Assembly (NCBI RefSeq): GCF_022760995.1
Contig: NZ_JAKWJO010000013.1
Location: 1 to 64,000 of the forward strand
Source of the DNA: Dyella sedimenti
GTDB lineage: Bacteria > Pseudomonadota > Gammaproteobacteria > Xanthomonadales > Rhodanobacteraceae
Reading direction: 5' to 3'
Length of the DNA stretch: 64,000 nt
Shown: positions 51,637 through 60,493 of the stretch, one piece after another
Layout of the letters: each line of letters opens with the position of its first letter
Position numbering within the stretch: position 1 is the first letter of the stretch
The notes under the pieces: model-generated
The model's input: only the letters and a program-made list of their open reading frames with translations
What the model was told of the DNA's origin: nothing
The model's database searches: none
Position numbers and translations under genes: made by a program

Positions 51637-53709
51637 TTATTGCCCGACCAGCCAATACCCGCCGAGCAGCAGGATCAGGCCGAGGATCATCGCGAAGGCG
51701 TAGTGGTAGAGGTAGCCGGACTGCAGGCGGCGCATGCCGCCGGCGATCCGGTCCACCAGACTCGCCGAACCATTGACCAGCGCACCGTCGATCATCGCCG
51801 CGTCGCCGCCCTTCCACAGGGCTCGGCCCAGGGCGATGCCGCCGCGGGCGAACACGATGTAGTACACCGCGTCGAACCAGTACTTGTGGTTCAGCACGTT
51901 ATAGATCGGCTTGAGCGCGCTCTTGATGCGATCGGCCACCGCCGGGTTGAACAGGTAGATGTAGGTGGTGATCGCGAAGGCCGCCACCACCAGCCAGAAC
52001 GGCAGCTGGGTGAAGCCGTGCAGCGCCATCGCCAGCGAACCGTGGAACTCCTTGCCGAGCTCACCCAGCACGTTGTTGGCCTCGCTGACATGGATGGCGC
52101 CGCCGAACCATTCGCGGAACAGCAGCGGTTCGACCGCGAAGAAGCCCACCAGCAGCGACGGGATCGCCAGCAGCACCAGTGGCAGCGTCACCACCCACGG
52201 CGATTCCTTCGGCGTCTCGTGCATGATGCCCGGCTCGTGGTGGCCGTGGTCGTCCTTGTGCGAATCGTGGTGCGGTTCCTCGTGGGCGTTGGCGGGCTCG
52301 TCGTGGCCGTGCGCATGGCCATGGCCGTGCACCACCACGAAGCGCTCCTTGCCGTGGAAGGTCAGGTACATCTGGCGGAAGGTGTACAGCGCGGTCACGA
52401 AGGCGCCGGCCATCACGCAGAAGTAGGCGTAGCCCGCGCCCCAGCGGTGCGATTCGCCGACTGCCTCGATGATGGCGTCCTTCGAATAGAAGCCCGCGAA
52501 GAACGGCACGCCGCACAGCGCCAGCGAGCCGATCCACATGGTGAGCCAGGTGATCGGCATGTACTTGCGCAGGCCGCCCATGTAGCGCATGTCCTGCTCA
52601 TGGTGCATGGCGATGATGACCGAGCCCGCGCCCAGGAACAGCAGCGCCTTGAAGAAGGCGTGGGTCATCAGGTGGAACACCGCGCCGGCGTAGGCCGACA
52701 CGCCCAGCGCCACCGTCATGTAGCCCAGCTGCGACAGCGTGGAGTACGCGACGACGCGCTTGATGTCGTTCTGCACGATGCCGATCAGGCCGGTGAACAG
52801 CGCGCCGGTCGCGCCGATCACCATCACGAAGCTCAGCGCCGTCTCCGACAGCTCGTACAGCGGCGACATGCGCGCCACCATGAAGATGCCGGCGGTCACC
52901 ATCGTCGCGGCGTGGATCAGCGCCGAGATCGGGGTCGGGCCTTCCATCGAGTCCGGCAGCCACACGTGCAGCGGCACCTGGGCCGACTTGCCCATGGCGC
53001 CGATGAACAGCAGGATGCAGATCACCGTGGCGGCGTCCCAATGGGTGTTCTGGGTGATCTGCAGGGTCTTGCCGACCAGGCTGTCGGCGCTGCCGAAGGC
53101 GGTCGCGTAGTCCAGCGTGCCCAGGAAGTACAGCACGCCGGCGATGCCCAGCAGGAAGCCGAAGTCGCCCACGCGGTTGACCAGGAACGCCTTGAGGTTG
53201 GCGAAGATCGCCGTCGGGCGCTTGTACCAGAAGCCGATCAGCAGGTACGACACCAGGCCCACCGCCTCCCAGCCGAAGAACAGCTGCATGAAGTTGTTGC
53301 TCATCACGAGCATCAGCATCGAGAAGGTGAACAGCGAGATGTAGCTGAAGAAGCGCTGGTAGCCCGGGTCTTCCGCCATGTAGCCGATGGTGTAGACGTG
53401 CACCAGCAGCGACACGAAGGTGACCACCACCATCATCATGGCGGTGAGGCGGTCGATCAGGAAGCCTACGTGCGCGGAGTACCGGCCGATCTCGAACCAG
53501 GTGTAGATGTTCTGGTTGTAGACCGGCGCGCCGCCCACAGTGAGCTGGTACAGCACGTAGAACGACAGGCCGCAGGCGATCGCCACGCCCAGGATGGTTG
53601 CGGTATGCGAGCCGACGCGGCCGATGAAGCGGCCCAGGAAGCCCGCCAGCAGGCATCCGGCGAGCGGCGCGAGGGCGATGGTCAGCAGAATGGGGGTGGA
53701 CAATTCCAT
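51637..53709 (-). CDS. nuoL: NADH-quinone oxidoreductase subunit L
   Basis: 690 residues, well over the 613 of E. coli. Third antiporter-like subunit, with the long lateral C-terminal helix. The QVPLHVWLPDSMEGPTPISA motif (about 238-257) and VVAYSTLSQLGYM (about 320) are diagnostic. A cytoplasm- or periplasm-facing loop at about residues 455-500 is packed with histidines and acidic residues (HGHGHAHGHDEP, then HHDSHKDDHGHHEPG), which accounts for part of the extra length. Confidence 0.96.
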   Translation of the reverse strand: MELSTPILLTIALAPLAGCLLAGFLGRFIGRVGSHTATILGVAIACGLSFYVLYQLTVGGAPVYNQNIYTWFEIGRYSAHVGFLIDRLTAMMMVVVTFVSLLVHVYTIGYMAEDPGYQRFFSYISLFTFSMLMLVMSNNFMQLFFGWEAVGLVSYLLIGFWYKRPTAIFANLKAFLVNRVGDFGFLLGIAGVLYFLGTLDYATAFGSADSLVGKTLQITQNTHWDAATVICILLFIGAMGKSAQVPLHVWLPDSMEGPTPISALIHAATMVTAGIFMVARMSPLYELSETALSFVMVIGATGALFTGLIGIVQNDIKRVVAYSTLSQLGYMTVALGVSAYAGAVFHLMTHAFFKALLFLGAGSVIIAMHHEQDMRYMGGLRKYMPITWLTMWIGSLALCGVPFFAGFYSKDAIIEAVGESHRWGAGYAYFCVMAGAFVTALYTFRQMYLTFHGKERFVVVHGHGHAHGHDEPANAHEEPHHDSHKDDHGHHEPGIMHETPKESPWVVTLPLVLLAIPSLLVGFFAVEPLLFREWFGGAIHVSEANNVLGELGKEFHGSLAMALHGFTQLPFWLVVAAFAITTYIYLFNPAVADRIKSALKPIYNVLNHKYWFDAVYYIVFARGGIALGRALWKGGDAAMIDGALVNGSASLVDRIAGGMRRLQSGYLYHYAFAMILGLILLLGGYWLVGQ

Positions 53710-53713
53710 TGGA

Positions 53714-54019
53714 TCAGCCCTTCATGCTGTCGATTTCGGCGACGTTGATGGTGCTGCGGTTGCGGAACAGCAGGACCAGGATCGCCAGGCCGATGGCGGT
53801 TTCCGCCGCAGCCACGGTGAGGATGAAGAACACGAACACCTGCCCCGCCACGTCGCCCAGGAAGCGGGAGAACGCGACGAAGTTGATGTTCACCGCCAGC
53901 AGCATCAGTTCGATCGACATCAGCAGGACGATCACGTTCTTGCGGTTGATGAACAGGCTGGCCAGGGCGATGCTGAACAGCACCGCGCCGAGCACGATGA
54001 AGTGCGAGAGCGTGATCAT
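53714..54019 (-). CDS. nuoK: NADH-quinone oxidoreductase subunit K
   Basis: 101 residues with three hydrophobic helices. It carries the two membrane glutamates needed for proton transfer (in SIELMLLAVNINF and the AAAETAIGLAILV helix). The start overlaps the nuoJ stop by 4 nt. Confidence 0.96.
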   Translation of the reverse strand: MITLSHFIVLGAVLFSIALASLFINRKNVIVLLMSIELMLLAVNINFVAFSRFLGDVAGQVFVFFILTVAAAETAIGLAILVLLFRNRSTINVAEIDSMKG

Positions 54020-54666
54020 GGGGTGGTCTCCTTGCCCGGTGCCGGCGATGGCGCCGGAGTGACGGCAGCCATCTTGACCACGCGCACGCGGTCACGCGCA
54101 TTGACCAGGACCTGCTGCGAGGCCTGCTGGTGGCGCACGCCGGTACGATGGCGCAGGGTCAGCACGACCGCCGCCACCACGCCCACGGTGAGGATCAGCG
54201 CGGCGATCTCGAACGGCAGCAGGAACTGGGTATACAGCGCATGGCCCAGCCATTCGGTGTTGGAAACGCCGGCCGCGGTGGCGGGATTGGCGCCCATCAG
54301 CGTCTGGTGCATGGCGCGCACGCCGATCAGCGCAAGCATCTCGCCGAGCATGACCAGGGCCACGATGATGCCCACCGGCAGGTACCTGATGAAGCCTTCC
54401 CTCACCTGCTCCTGCTTGATGTCCAGCATCATCACCACGAACAGGAACAGCACCATCACCGCGCCCACGTAGACCACGATGAGGGCGATGGCGAGGAACT
54501 CGGCCTCGGCCAGCAGCCAGATGCAGGCGGTGCTGAAGAAGGTCAGCACCAGCGACAGCACGGCATGCACCGTGTTGCGCAGGGAGATCACGCCCAGCGC
54601 CGCCACCACGGTGACCGCGGCGAAGGCGTAGAAACAGACGAGTTGGAACATTTGAGGATCGATCAT
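54016..54666 (-). CDS. nuoJ: NADH-quinone oxidoreductase subunit J
   Basis: 216 residues, five hydrophobic helices, then a C-terminal soluble tail (about 180-216, Arg/Val/Pro-rich) that ends in APGKETTP. The motif ALIVVYVGAVMVLFLFVVMML (about 60-80) is the family's conserved third helix; it is given here as a description of its position. Overlaps nuoK. Confidence 0.95.
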   Translation of the reverse strand: MIDPQMFQLVCFYAFAAVTVVAALGVISLRNTVHAVLSLVLTFFSTACIWLLAEAEFLAIALIVVYVGAVMVLFLFVVMMLDIKQEQVREGFIRYLPVGIIVALVMLGEMLALIGVRAMHQTLMGANPATAAGVSNTEWLGHALYTQFLLPFEIAALILTVGVVAAVVLTLRHRTGVRHQQASQQVLVNARDRVRVVKMAAVTPAPSPAPGKETTP

Positions 54667-54680
54667 GATGTCCCTGCCCC

Positions 54681-55172
54681 TCAGCGATACGCGGCGTCTT
54701 GAGCGCGGGCTGCGGCGATGTCCGCTTCGAAGCGGTCGCCGATGGCCAGCAGCTGCGGCTTGGTCACCACGTTCTCGCCACGCTGCTCGAAGTGGTACTC
54801 ATGGATGTGGGTCTCGACGATCGAGTCGACCGGGCAGCTCTCCTCGCAGAAACCGCAGAAGATGCACTTGAACAGGTCGATGTCGTAGCGCGTGGTACGG
54901 CGCTGGCCGTCGCTCTCGCGCGGCGCCGAGTCGATGGTGATGGCCAGCGCAGGACACACCGCCTCGCACAGCTTGCACGCGATGCAGCGCTCTTCGCCGT
55001 TGGCGTAGCGGCGCAGGGCATGCAGGCCGCGGAAGCGGTTCGACTTGGGGATGTGCTCCATCGGGTAGCGCATCGTGTACTTCGGGCTGAACATGTAGCG
55101 CATGGTCAACGCCATGCCCTTGAACAGCTCGATGAGCAGCAGGCTCTTGAAATAGTGAGTAACGCGGTTCAT
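54681..55172 (-). CDS. nuoI: NADH-quinone oxidoreductase subunit I (two 4Fe-4S clusters)
   Basis: 163 residues. Peripheral-arm subunit that carries clusters N6a and N6b. Two ferredoxin motifs, CIACKLCEAVCP (about 60) and CIFCGFCEESCP (about 99), are intact. The N-terminal amphipathic helix anchors it to the membrane. A 103-bp gap with a dispersed repeat separates it from nuoH. Confidence 0.97.
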   Translation of the reverse strand: MNRVTHYFKSLLLIELFKGMALTMRYMFSPKYTMRYPMEHIPKSNRFRGLHALRRYANGEERCIACKLCEAVCPALAITIDSAPRESDGQRRTTRYDIDLFKCIFCGFCEESCPVDSIVETHIHEYHFEQRGENVVTKPQLLAIGDRFEADIAAARAQDAAYR

Positions 55173-55194
55173 AGGTACGCTCTCGGCATAACGC

Positions 55195-55240
55195 CCTTCT
55201 CCCTTCCGGGGAGAAGGTGCCCATCAGGGCGGATGAGGGG
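55195..55240. repeat. Dispersed intergenic palindromic repeat, copy 2, inside the nuo operon
   Basis: CCTTCTCCCTTCCGGGGAGA followed by AGGTGCCCATCAGGGCGGATGAGG-type sequence matches, inverted, the element at 1590-1630. It contains the stem CTTCTCCC/GGGAGAAG. It lies in the nuoH-nuoI gap, the only large gap of the operon. Confidence 0.75.
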
Positions 55241-55275
55241 CGGGTGCTCGCGATGATGCTGGTCGAAACTAGCCC

Positions 55276-56301
55276 TCATAAGCCCCCCACCGTGACCCAG
55301 CCGAAATACTTCATGCAGCCGGCGACGAGGACCCAGACGATGGTGATGGGAATGAATACCTTCCAGCCCAGCCGCATGATCTGGTCATAGCGGTAGCGCG
55401 GGAAGCTGGCGCGGAACCACAGGAACATGAAGGCGAACACAAAGGCCTTGACGAACAACCACAGGAAGCCGGATTGGCCGATGAAGCCCCACGAGGCGGG
55501 GAACGGCGACAGCCAGCCGCCCAGGAACAGGATCGAGGCCAGGAAGCTGACCAGGATCATGTTGGCGTACTCGGCCAGGAAGAACAGCGCGAACGCCGAG
55601 CCGGAATACTCCACATGGAAACCGGCCACGATTTCCGACTCGCCTTCCGCCACGTCGAACGGCGCGCGGTTGGTCTCGGCCACGCCGGAAATGAAGTAGA
55701 TGATGAAGACCGGCAGCAGCGGCCACATGAACCAGTCGAGGATGCCCTTGTGGCCAGCCTGGGCATGCACGATGTCGGTGAGGTTCAGCGAACCCGCCAG
55801 CACCAGCACGCAGACCAGACACAGGCCCATCGCCAGCTCGTAGGAGATCACCTGCGCAGCCGAACGCATGGCGCCCAGCAGCGCGTAGCGCGAGTTGGAG
55901 GCCCAGCCGGCCAGGATGATGCCGTAGACGCCCAGCGAGGTCATCGCCAGCAGGTACAGCAGGCCGGCGTTGACGTTGGCCAGCACCATGCGGTCGCTGA
56001 ACGGGACCACCGCCCACGCGGCGAGTGCCGGGATCAGCGCCAGCAATGGCGCCAAATAGTAGAGCACCTTGTTCGCGCTGGTCGGGAGGATCACTTCCTT
56101 CAGCAGCAGCTTGACCACGTCCGCGAAGGCCTGCAGCAGGCCGAGGGGACCGATCTTGTTGGGTCCCATGCGCACGTGCATCCAGCCGATGACCTTGCGC
56201 TCCCAGTACACGAACATCGCGACCGCGATCACCAACGGCAGGATGATGCACAGGATGTAGATGATCGGCCAGACGACCTGATTGAGTATCTGTTCGCCCA
56301 T
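55276..56301 (-). CDS. nuoH: NADH-quinone oxidoreductase subunit H
   Basis: 341 residues, about eight hydrophobic helices. Forms the quinone tunnel with NuoB and NuoD. The first loop WERKVIGWMHVRMGPNKIGP (about 29-48) and the acidic loop ETNRAPFDVAEGESEIVAGF (about 209-228) are the family hallmarks. Confidence 0.97.
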   Translation of the reverse strand: MGEQILNQVVWPIIYILCIILPLVIAVAMFVYWERKVIGWMHVRMGPNKIGPLGLLQAFADVVKLLLKEVILPTSANKVLYYLAPLLALIPALAAWAVVPFSDRMVLANVNAGLLYLLAMTSLGVYGIILAGWASNSRYALLGAMRSAAQVISYELAMGLCLVCVLVLAGSLNLTDIVHAQAGHKGILDWFMWPLLPVFIIYFISGVAETNRAPFDVAEGESEIVAGFHVEYSGSAFALFFLAEYANMILVSFLASILFLGGWLSPFPASWGFIGQSGFLWLFVKAFVFAFMFLWFRASFPRYRYDQIMRLGWKVFIPITIVWVLVAGCMKYFGWVTVGGL

Positions 56302-56305
56302 GTGC

Positions 56306-58627
56306 TTACGCCTTGCTCAGGGTGAGGGCCGCGCCATACGGCGGCAGCGTGAGGGTGTCCTCGTGCGCGGCTTCGATCCAGGCGGCGCCGTCGGGCACCG
56401 CCGCATCGATGGCCAGCGGCAGTACCGCGTCGGCGACGCGGACCGCGCTGCCCTCGGCCAGGCCCTGGCGTTGCGCTTCCGCCGGATTCACGCGCACGGC
56501 CGGTGCGCGGTTCAGCGGATGCTTGCTCAGGGCCGTGGCGCGGCGGAGCACCGCATCGGTACGGTAGATCGGCCAGGTCGCCAGGCGGGTCAGCCCGCCG
56601 GCCGCCGGCCGCGGGGCCAGTTCGGTGCGCGGTACGTGGTTGCGCTCGGCGATGCCTTCGCGCAGGCCGGCCAGGTCGTCGAACTCGAAGCCGGCGGCCT
56701 TGAGCACGCCGCCCAGCGCACGCAGCACCTTCCAGCCCGGGCGGGTTTCGCCCGGCGCCTTGGCGCCGGCGGCCACGCTCTGCGCGAAACCATCGACGTT
56801 GACCAGCGTGCCGTCGATTTCCGGCAGCAGCGCAATCGGCAGGATCACGTCGGCCGCCTCGCGCAGCGCGGGGCTGGCGAAGGCCGAGAACGCCACCACT
56901 TGCTGGGCGCCCTTCAGCGCTTTGAGGAAGGCGGCGCCATCGGCCACGTCGTGCGGCTCCACGCCGTACAGCACATAGGCCTTGCGCGGCTGGGCCAGCA
57001 TGGCCTGCGCATCAAGGCCGCCATGGCCCGGCAGCACGCCTACGCGGGCCAGGCCGATGGCGTTGGCGCCCACCGGCAGCTCGTTGTAGGCGGCGCCCGT
57101 CGCCTCGGCGACGAAACGGGCCACGGCGCGCAGCCACGAGGCCTGCGGATGGGTCACCGCCGCCTCACCGAGGATCACCACGGCGCTGCCGCCCTTGAGG
57201 CTGGCGATGGCGTCCTTGTCGCCCTGGTCGGACGAAGCGCCGCCGATGGCGTCCACCAGCGAGGCCGGCGCCGTGGCGCCCGCCTCCACCGCGGCCTTGG
57301 CCAGCGACAGCAGCGCATCGACCAGCACCTGCGGCGCCACGATGGCCTCGCCGGCCAGCTTGTAGTTGAAGTCAAAGCTCGCCGGATTGACGGCGTAGAC
57401 CTTGGCGCCTTTCTTCACCGCCTGGTGGATGCGATGGTTGACCAGCGGCAACTCATGGCGCAGGTCCGAGCCGACCAGCAGCGCGGCCTTGACCTTGTCC
57501 AGCTCAGCCACCGGCTTGGCGAAGATGGTCGCCGCTGCGTTGTCGGCGAAATCGAGCTGGCGCACGCGATGGTCGATGTGGGTGCTGCCCAGGCCGCGGG
57601 CCAGGCGCACCAGCAGGTCGCCCTCCTCGTTGGTGGTGGCCGGATGGACCAGCACGCCCAGCTCGCTGCCCGGCACCGCCTTGAGCGATTCCACGGCTGC
57701 GCCGAGCGCGTCTTCCCACGTCGTGGCCTGCCACTGGCCGTTGCGCTTGACCTGCGGCGCGCTCACGCGATCGGCCGCGTAGAGGCCCTGGTGGCTGTAG
57801 CGGTCGCGGTCGGACAACCAGCACTCGTTGATCGATTCGTTGTCGCGCGGCACCGTGCGCAGCACTTCGCCGCGGCGGGTATGCAGCCACAGGTTGGAGC
57901 CCAGCGCGTCGTGGTAGGCCACGGACGGCTTGGCGACCAGTTCCCAGGCGCGCGCCTTGAACTGGAACGGCTTGTTGGTCAGCGCGCCTACCGGGCAGAC
58001 GTCGATGATGTTGCCCGACAGCTCCGTCTCGATGGTCTTGCCGATGTAGGTGCCGATCTGCAGGTTGTCGCCGCGGCTCATGCCGCCCAGCTCGTAGGTG
58101 CCGGCGATCTCGCTGGTGAAGCGCACGCAGCGCGTGCACTGGATGCAGCGAGTCATCTCGGTGGCGACCAGGGGGCCGAGATTCTCGTCCGCGATGGTGC
58201 GCTTGCGCTCGGTGAAGCGCGACACGCTGCGGCCATAGCCCAACGCGACGTCCTGCAGCTCGCACTCGCCGCCCTGGTCGCAGATCGGGCAATCCAGCGG
58301 GTGGTTGATCAGCAGGAACTCCATGACGTCCTTCTGATACTTCAGCGCGGAGTCGGAGCGGGTCTTGACCTTCATGCCCTCGGCCACCGGAGTGGCGCAG
58401 GCCGGCTGCGGCTTGGGCATGGGCTTGCCCCCCATCTCCACTTCCACCAGGCACATGCGGCAGTTGGCGGCGATGGGGAGCTTGCGGTGGTAGCAGAAGC
58501 GCGGGATGGCGATGCCGATGGCGTCGGCCGCCTCGATGATCATGGCGCCCTTGCGGATTTGCGTGGGCTTGCCGTCGATCTCGATGTTCAGCAGATCGAG
58601 GGTGGGGGTGGCGGGCTGCGCACTCAT
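56306..58627 (-). CDS. nuoG: NADH-quinone oxidoreductase subunit G
   Basis: 773 residues (E. coli 908). The large iron-sulfur subunit. The 2Fe-2S motif (PRFCYHRKL with CRMC), the His/Cys 4Fe-4S motif (HPLDCPICDQGGECELQD, about 113-130) and the next set (CIQCTRCVRFTSEIAG, about 155) are all present. The C-terminal molybdopterin-oxidoreductase-like domain lacks cofactor motifs and is shorter than in E. coli. The start overlaps the nuoF stop by 4 nt. Confidence 0.95.
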   Translation of the reverse strand: MSAQPATPTLDLLNIEIDGKPTQIRKGAMIIEAADAIGIAIPRFCYHRKLPIAANCRMCLVEVEMGGKPMPKPQPACATPVAEGMKVKTRSDSALKYQKDVMEFLLINHPLDCPICDQGGECELQDVALGYGRSVSRFTERKRTIADENLGPLVATEMTRCIQCTRCVRFTSEIAGTYELGGMSRGDNLQIGTYIGKTIETELSGNIIDVCPVGALTNKPFQFKARAWELVAKPSVAYHDALGSNLWLHTRRGEVLRTVPRDNESINECWLSDRDRYSHQGLYAADRVSAPQVKRNGQWQATTWEDALGAAVESLKAVPGSELGVLVHPATTNEEGDLLVRLARGLGSTHIDHRVRQLDFADNAAATIFAKPVAELDKVKAALLVGSDLRHELPLVNHRIHQAVKKGAKVYAVNPASFDFNYKLAGEAIVAPQVLVDALLSLAKAAVEAGATAPASLVDAIGGASSDQGDKDAIASLKGGSAVVILGEAAVTHPQASWLRAVARFVAEATGAAYNELPVGANAIGLARVGVLPGHGGLDAQAMLAQPRKAYVLYGVEPHDVADGAAFLKALKGAQQVVAFSAFASPALREAADVILPIALLPEIDGTLVNVDGFAQSVAAGAKAPGETRPGWKVLRALGGVLKAAGFEFDDLAGLREGIAERNHVPRTELAPRPAAGGLTRLATWPIYRTDAVLRRATALSKHPLNRAPAVRVNPAEAQRQGLAEGSAVRVADAVLPLAIDAAVPDGAAWIEAAHEDTLTLPPYGAALTLSKA

Positions 58628-59934
58628 GCGGCGGCTCCAAGCTTGTCGTCGACGATCGAGCGACCGTTGACGATGTAGTACTCGAATTCATCCCAGAACT
58701 GGCGCAGGAAGCCCTGCACCGGCCACGCGGCGGCTTCGCCGAACGCGCAGATGGTGTGGCCTTCGATCTGGCCGGCGATGGCCTTCAGGCGATGCAGGTC
58801 GTCCATCGTGCCCTGCCCGGCCACGATGCGGTCCAGCACGCGGTGCATCCAGCCGGTGCCCTCACGGCACGGCGTGCACTGGCCGCAGGACTCCTTGTGG
58901 AAGAACTGCGAGATGCGACGGGTGAAGCGCACCGTGCAGACGGTGTCGTCCAGCACCACGATGGCGCCGGAGCCCAGGCCGGTCTTGAGGTCGCGCAGGG
59001 TATCGTAGTCCATCGGCAGCCCCTTGAGCTGCTCGGCGCGCAGCACCGGCATCGACACGCCGCCCGGGACCGCGCCCTTCAGCGTGCGGCCCGGACGCAG
59101 GCCACCGGCCATTTCCAGCAGTTCGTCGAAGGTGGTGCCCAGCGGCACTTCGAAGTTGCCGCCCTTCTGCACGCAACCGGAGACCGAGAAGATCTTCGGC
59201 CCGCCGTTCTTGGTCTTGCTCTGCGCCAGGAACCAGTCCGCGCCCTTGCGCAGGATGGCCGGCACCGAGGCGTAGGTCTCGGTGTTGTTGATGGTGCTGG
59301 GCTTGCCGTACAGGCCGAAGTTGGCCGGGAACGGCGGCTTGAAGCGCGGCTGGCCCTTCTTGCCTTCCAGCGACTCCATCAACGCGGTTTCCTCGCCGCA
59401 GATGTAGGCGCCGGCGCCGAGCGCGGCGTAGATGTCCACGTTGAGTCCAGTACCCTGGATGTTCTTGCCGAGCAGGCCGGCCGCGTAGGCTTCCTTCAGC
59501 GCTTCCTCGAAGTGCTCGAATGGCTCGTGGTGGAACTCGCCGCGCATGTAGTTGTAGGCGACGGTGGAGCCGGTGCAGTAGCACGCGATCGCCATGCCCT
59601 CGATCACCGCATGCGGGTTGAAGCGCAGGATGTCGCGGTCCTTGCAGGTGCCCGGCTCGGACTCGTCCGAGTTGCAGAGGATGTACTTCTGCATGTCGCC
59701 CTTGGGCATGAAGGACCACTTCAGGCCGGTCGGGAAGCCTGCGCCGCCGCGGCCGCGCAGGTTGCTCTTCTTGATCTCTTCGATCAGCGCGGTCGGATCG
59801 GGCTTCTCGGCGAGGATCTTCTTCCACGCCTCATAGCCACCGACCTGGGTGTAGCTGTCCATCGCCCACGGCTTGTCGAAATGCAGCGTGGTGTAGACGA
59901 CCTGGTGTTCCTTGGGTGCGGGTCCGTAAGCCAT
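58624..59934 (-). CDS. nuoF: NADH-quinone oxidoreductase subunit F (NADH and FMN binding)
   Basis: 436 residues. Oxidises NADH through FMN. The glycine-rich NADH loop GRGGAGFPTGLKWSF (about 57-71), the FMN region (GAGAYICGEETALMESLEG, about 175) and the 4Fe-4S motif ESCGQCTPCREG (about 347) are intact. The N-terminal 20 residues are an extension ahead of the conserved part. Confidence 0.97.
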   Translation of the reverse strand: MAYGPAPKEHQVVYTTLHFDKPWAMDSYTQVGGYEAWKKILAEKPDPTALIEEIKKSNLRGRGGAGFPTGLKWSFMPKGDMQKYILCNSDESEPGTCKDRDILRFNPHAVIEGMAIACYCTGSTVAYNYMRGEFHHEPFEHFEEALKEAYAAGLLGKNIQGTGLNVDIYAALGAGAYICGEETALMESLEGKKGQPRFKPPFPANFGLYGKPSTINNTETYASVPAILRKGADWFLAQSKTKNGGPKIFSVSGCVQKGGNFEVPLGTTFDELLEMAGGLRPGRTLKGAVPGGVSMPVLRAEQLKGLPMDYDTLRDLKTGLGSGAIVVLDDTVCTVRFTRRISQFFHKESCGQCTPCREGTGWMHRVLDRIVAGQGTMDDLHRLKAIAGQIEGHTICAFGEAAAWPVQGFLRQFWDEFEYYIVNGRSIVDDKLGAAA

Positions 59935-59946
59935 TGCGCCCTGCCC

Positions 59947-60474
59947 TTATTTCAAACCATCGAGGATCTCGTCGATCTTCTGGATCGACAGACGCTCGTG
60001 GTAGTGACCATTGACGGTCATCGCCGGCGCGCTGGCGCAGGCGGCGATGCACTCTTCTTCGCGCTTGAGGTACACGCGGCCATCGGGCGTGCTCTCGCCG
60101 AGCTTGATGCCCAGCTTCTGCTCGCAATGTTTCACCAGTTCCTCGGCGCCGTTGAGCCAGCAGGAGATATTGGTGCAGATGGCGACGTTGTTGCGGCCCA
60201 CGGGGCGGGTTTCCAGCATCGAATAGAAGCTGGCGACCTCGTAGGCCCACACGGCCGGCAGCTCGAGGTACCGGGCGACGGCAGTGATCAGCTCGTCGGT
60301 GAGGAAGCCCTGGTTCTGCTCCTGCGCGGCGAACAGCGCCTGGATCAGCGCCGAGCGCTTGCGGTCCGGCGGGAAACGGGCGACCCACTCGTCGATATGG
60401 TGACGGGTGTGCTCGGTCAGTTCGACGAGCGGGTCGACGTTCTTGACCTGCTCGTAATTTCCGGTGGCTTTCAT
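59947..60474 (-). CDS. nuoE: NADH-quinone oxidoreductase subunit E
   Basis: 175 residues. Thioredoxin-like 2Fe-2S subunit that pairs with NuoF. The four cysteines are in CTNISCWLNG (about 92) and CIAACASAP (about 133). N-terminal helical part normal in length. Confidence 0.96.
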   Translation of the reverse strand: MKATGNYEQVKNVDPLVELTEHTRHHIDEWVARFPPDRKRSALIQALFAAQEQNQGFLTDELITAVARYLELPAVWAYEVASFYSMLETRPVGRNNVAICTNISCWLNGAEELVKHCEQKLGIKLGESTPDGRVYLKREEECIAACASAPAMTVNGHYHERLSIQKIDEILDGLK

Positions 60475-60493
60475 GTGTGCTTATCCTCCGGGC

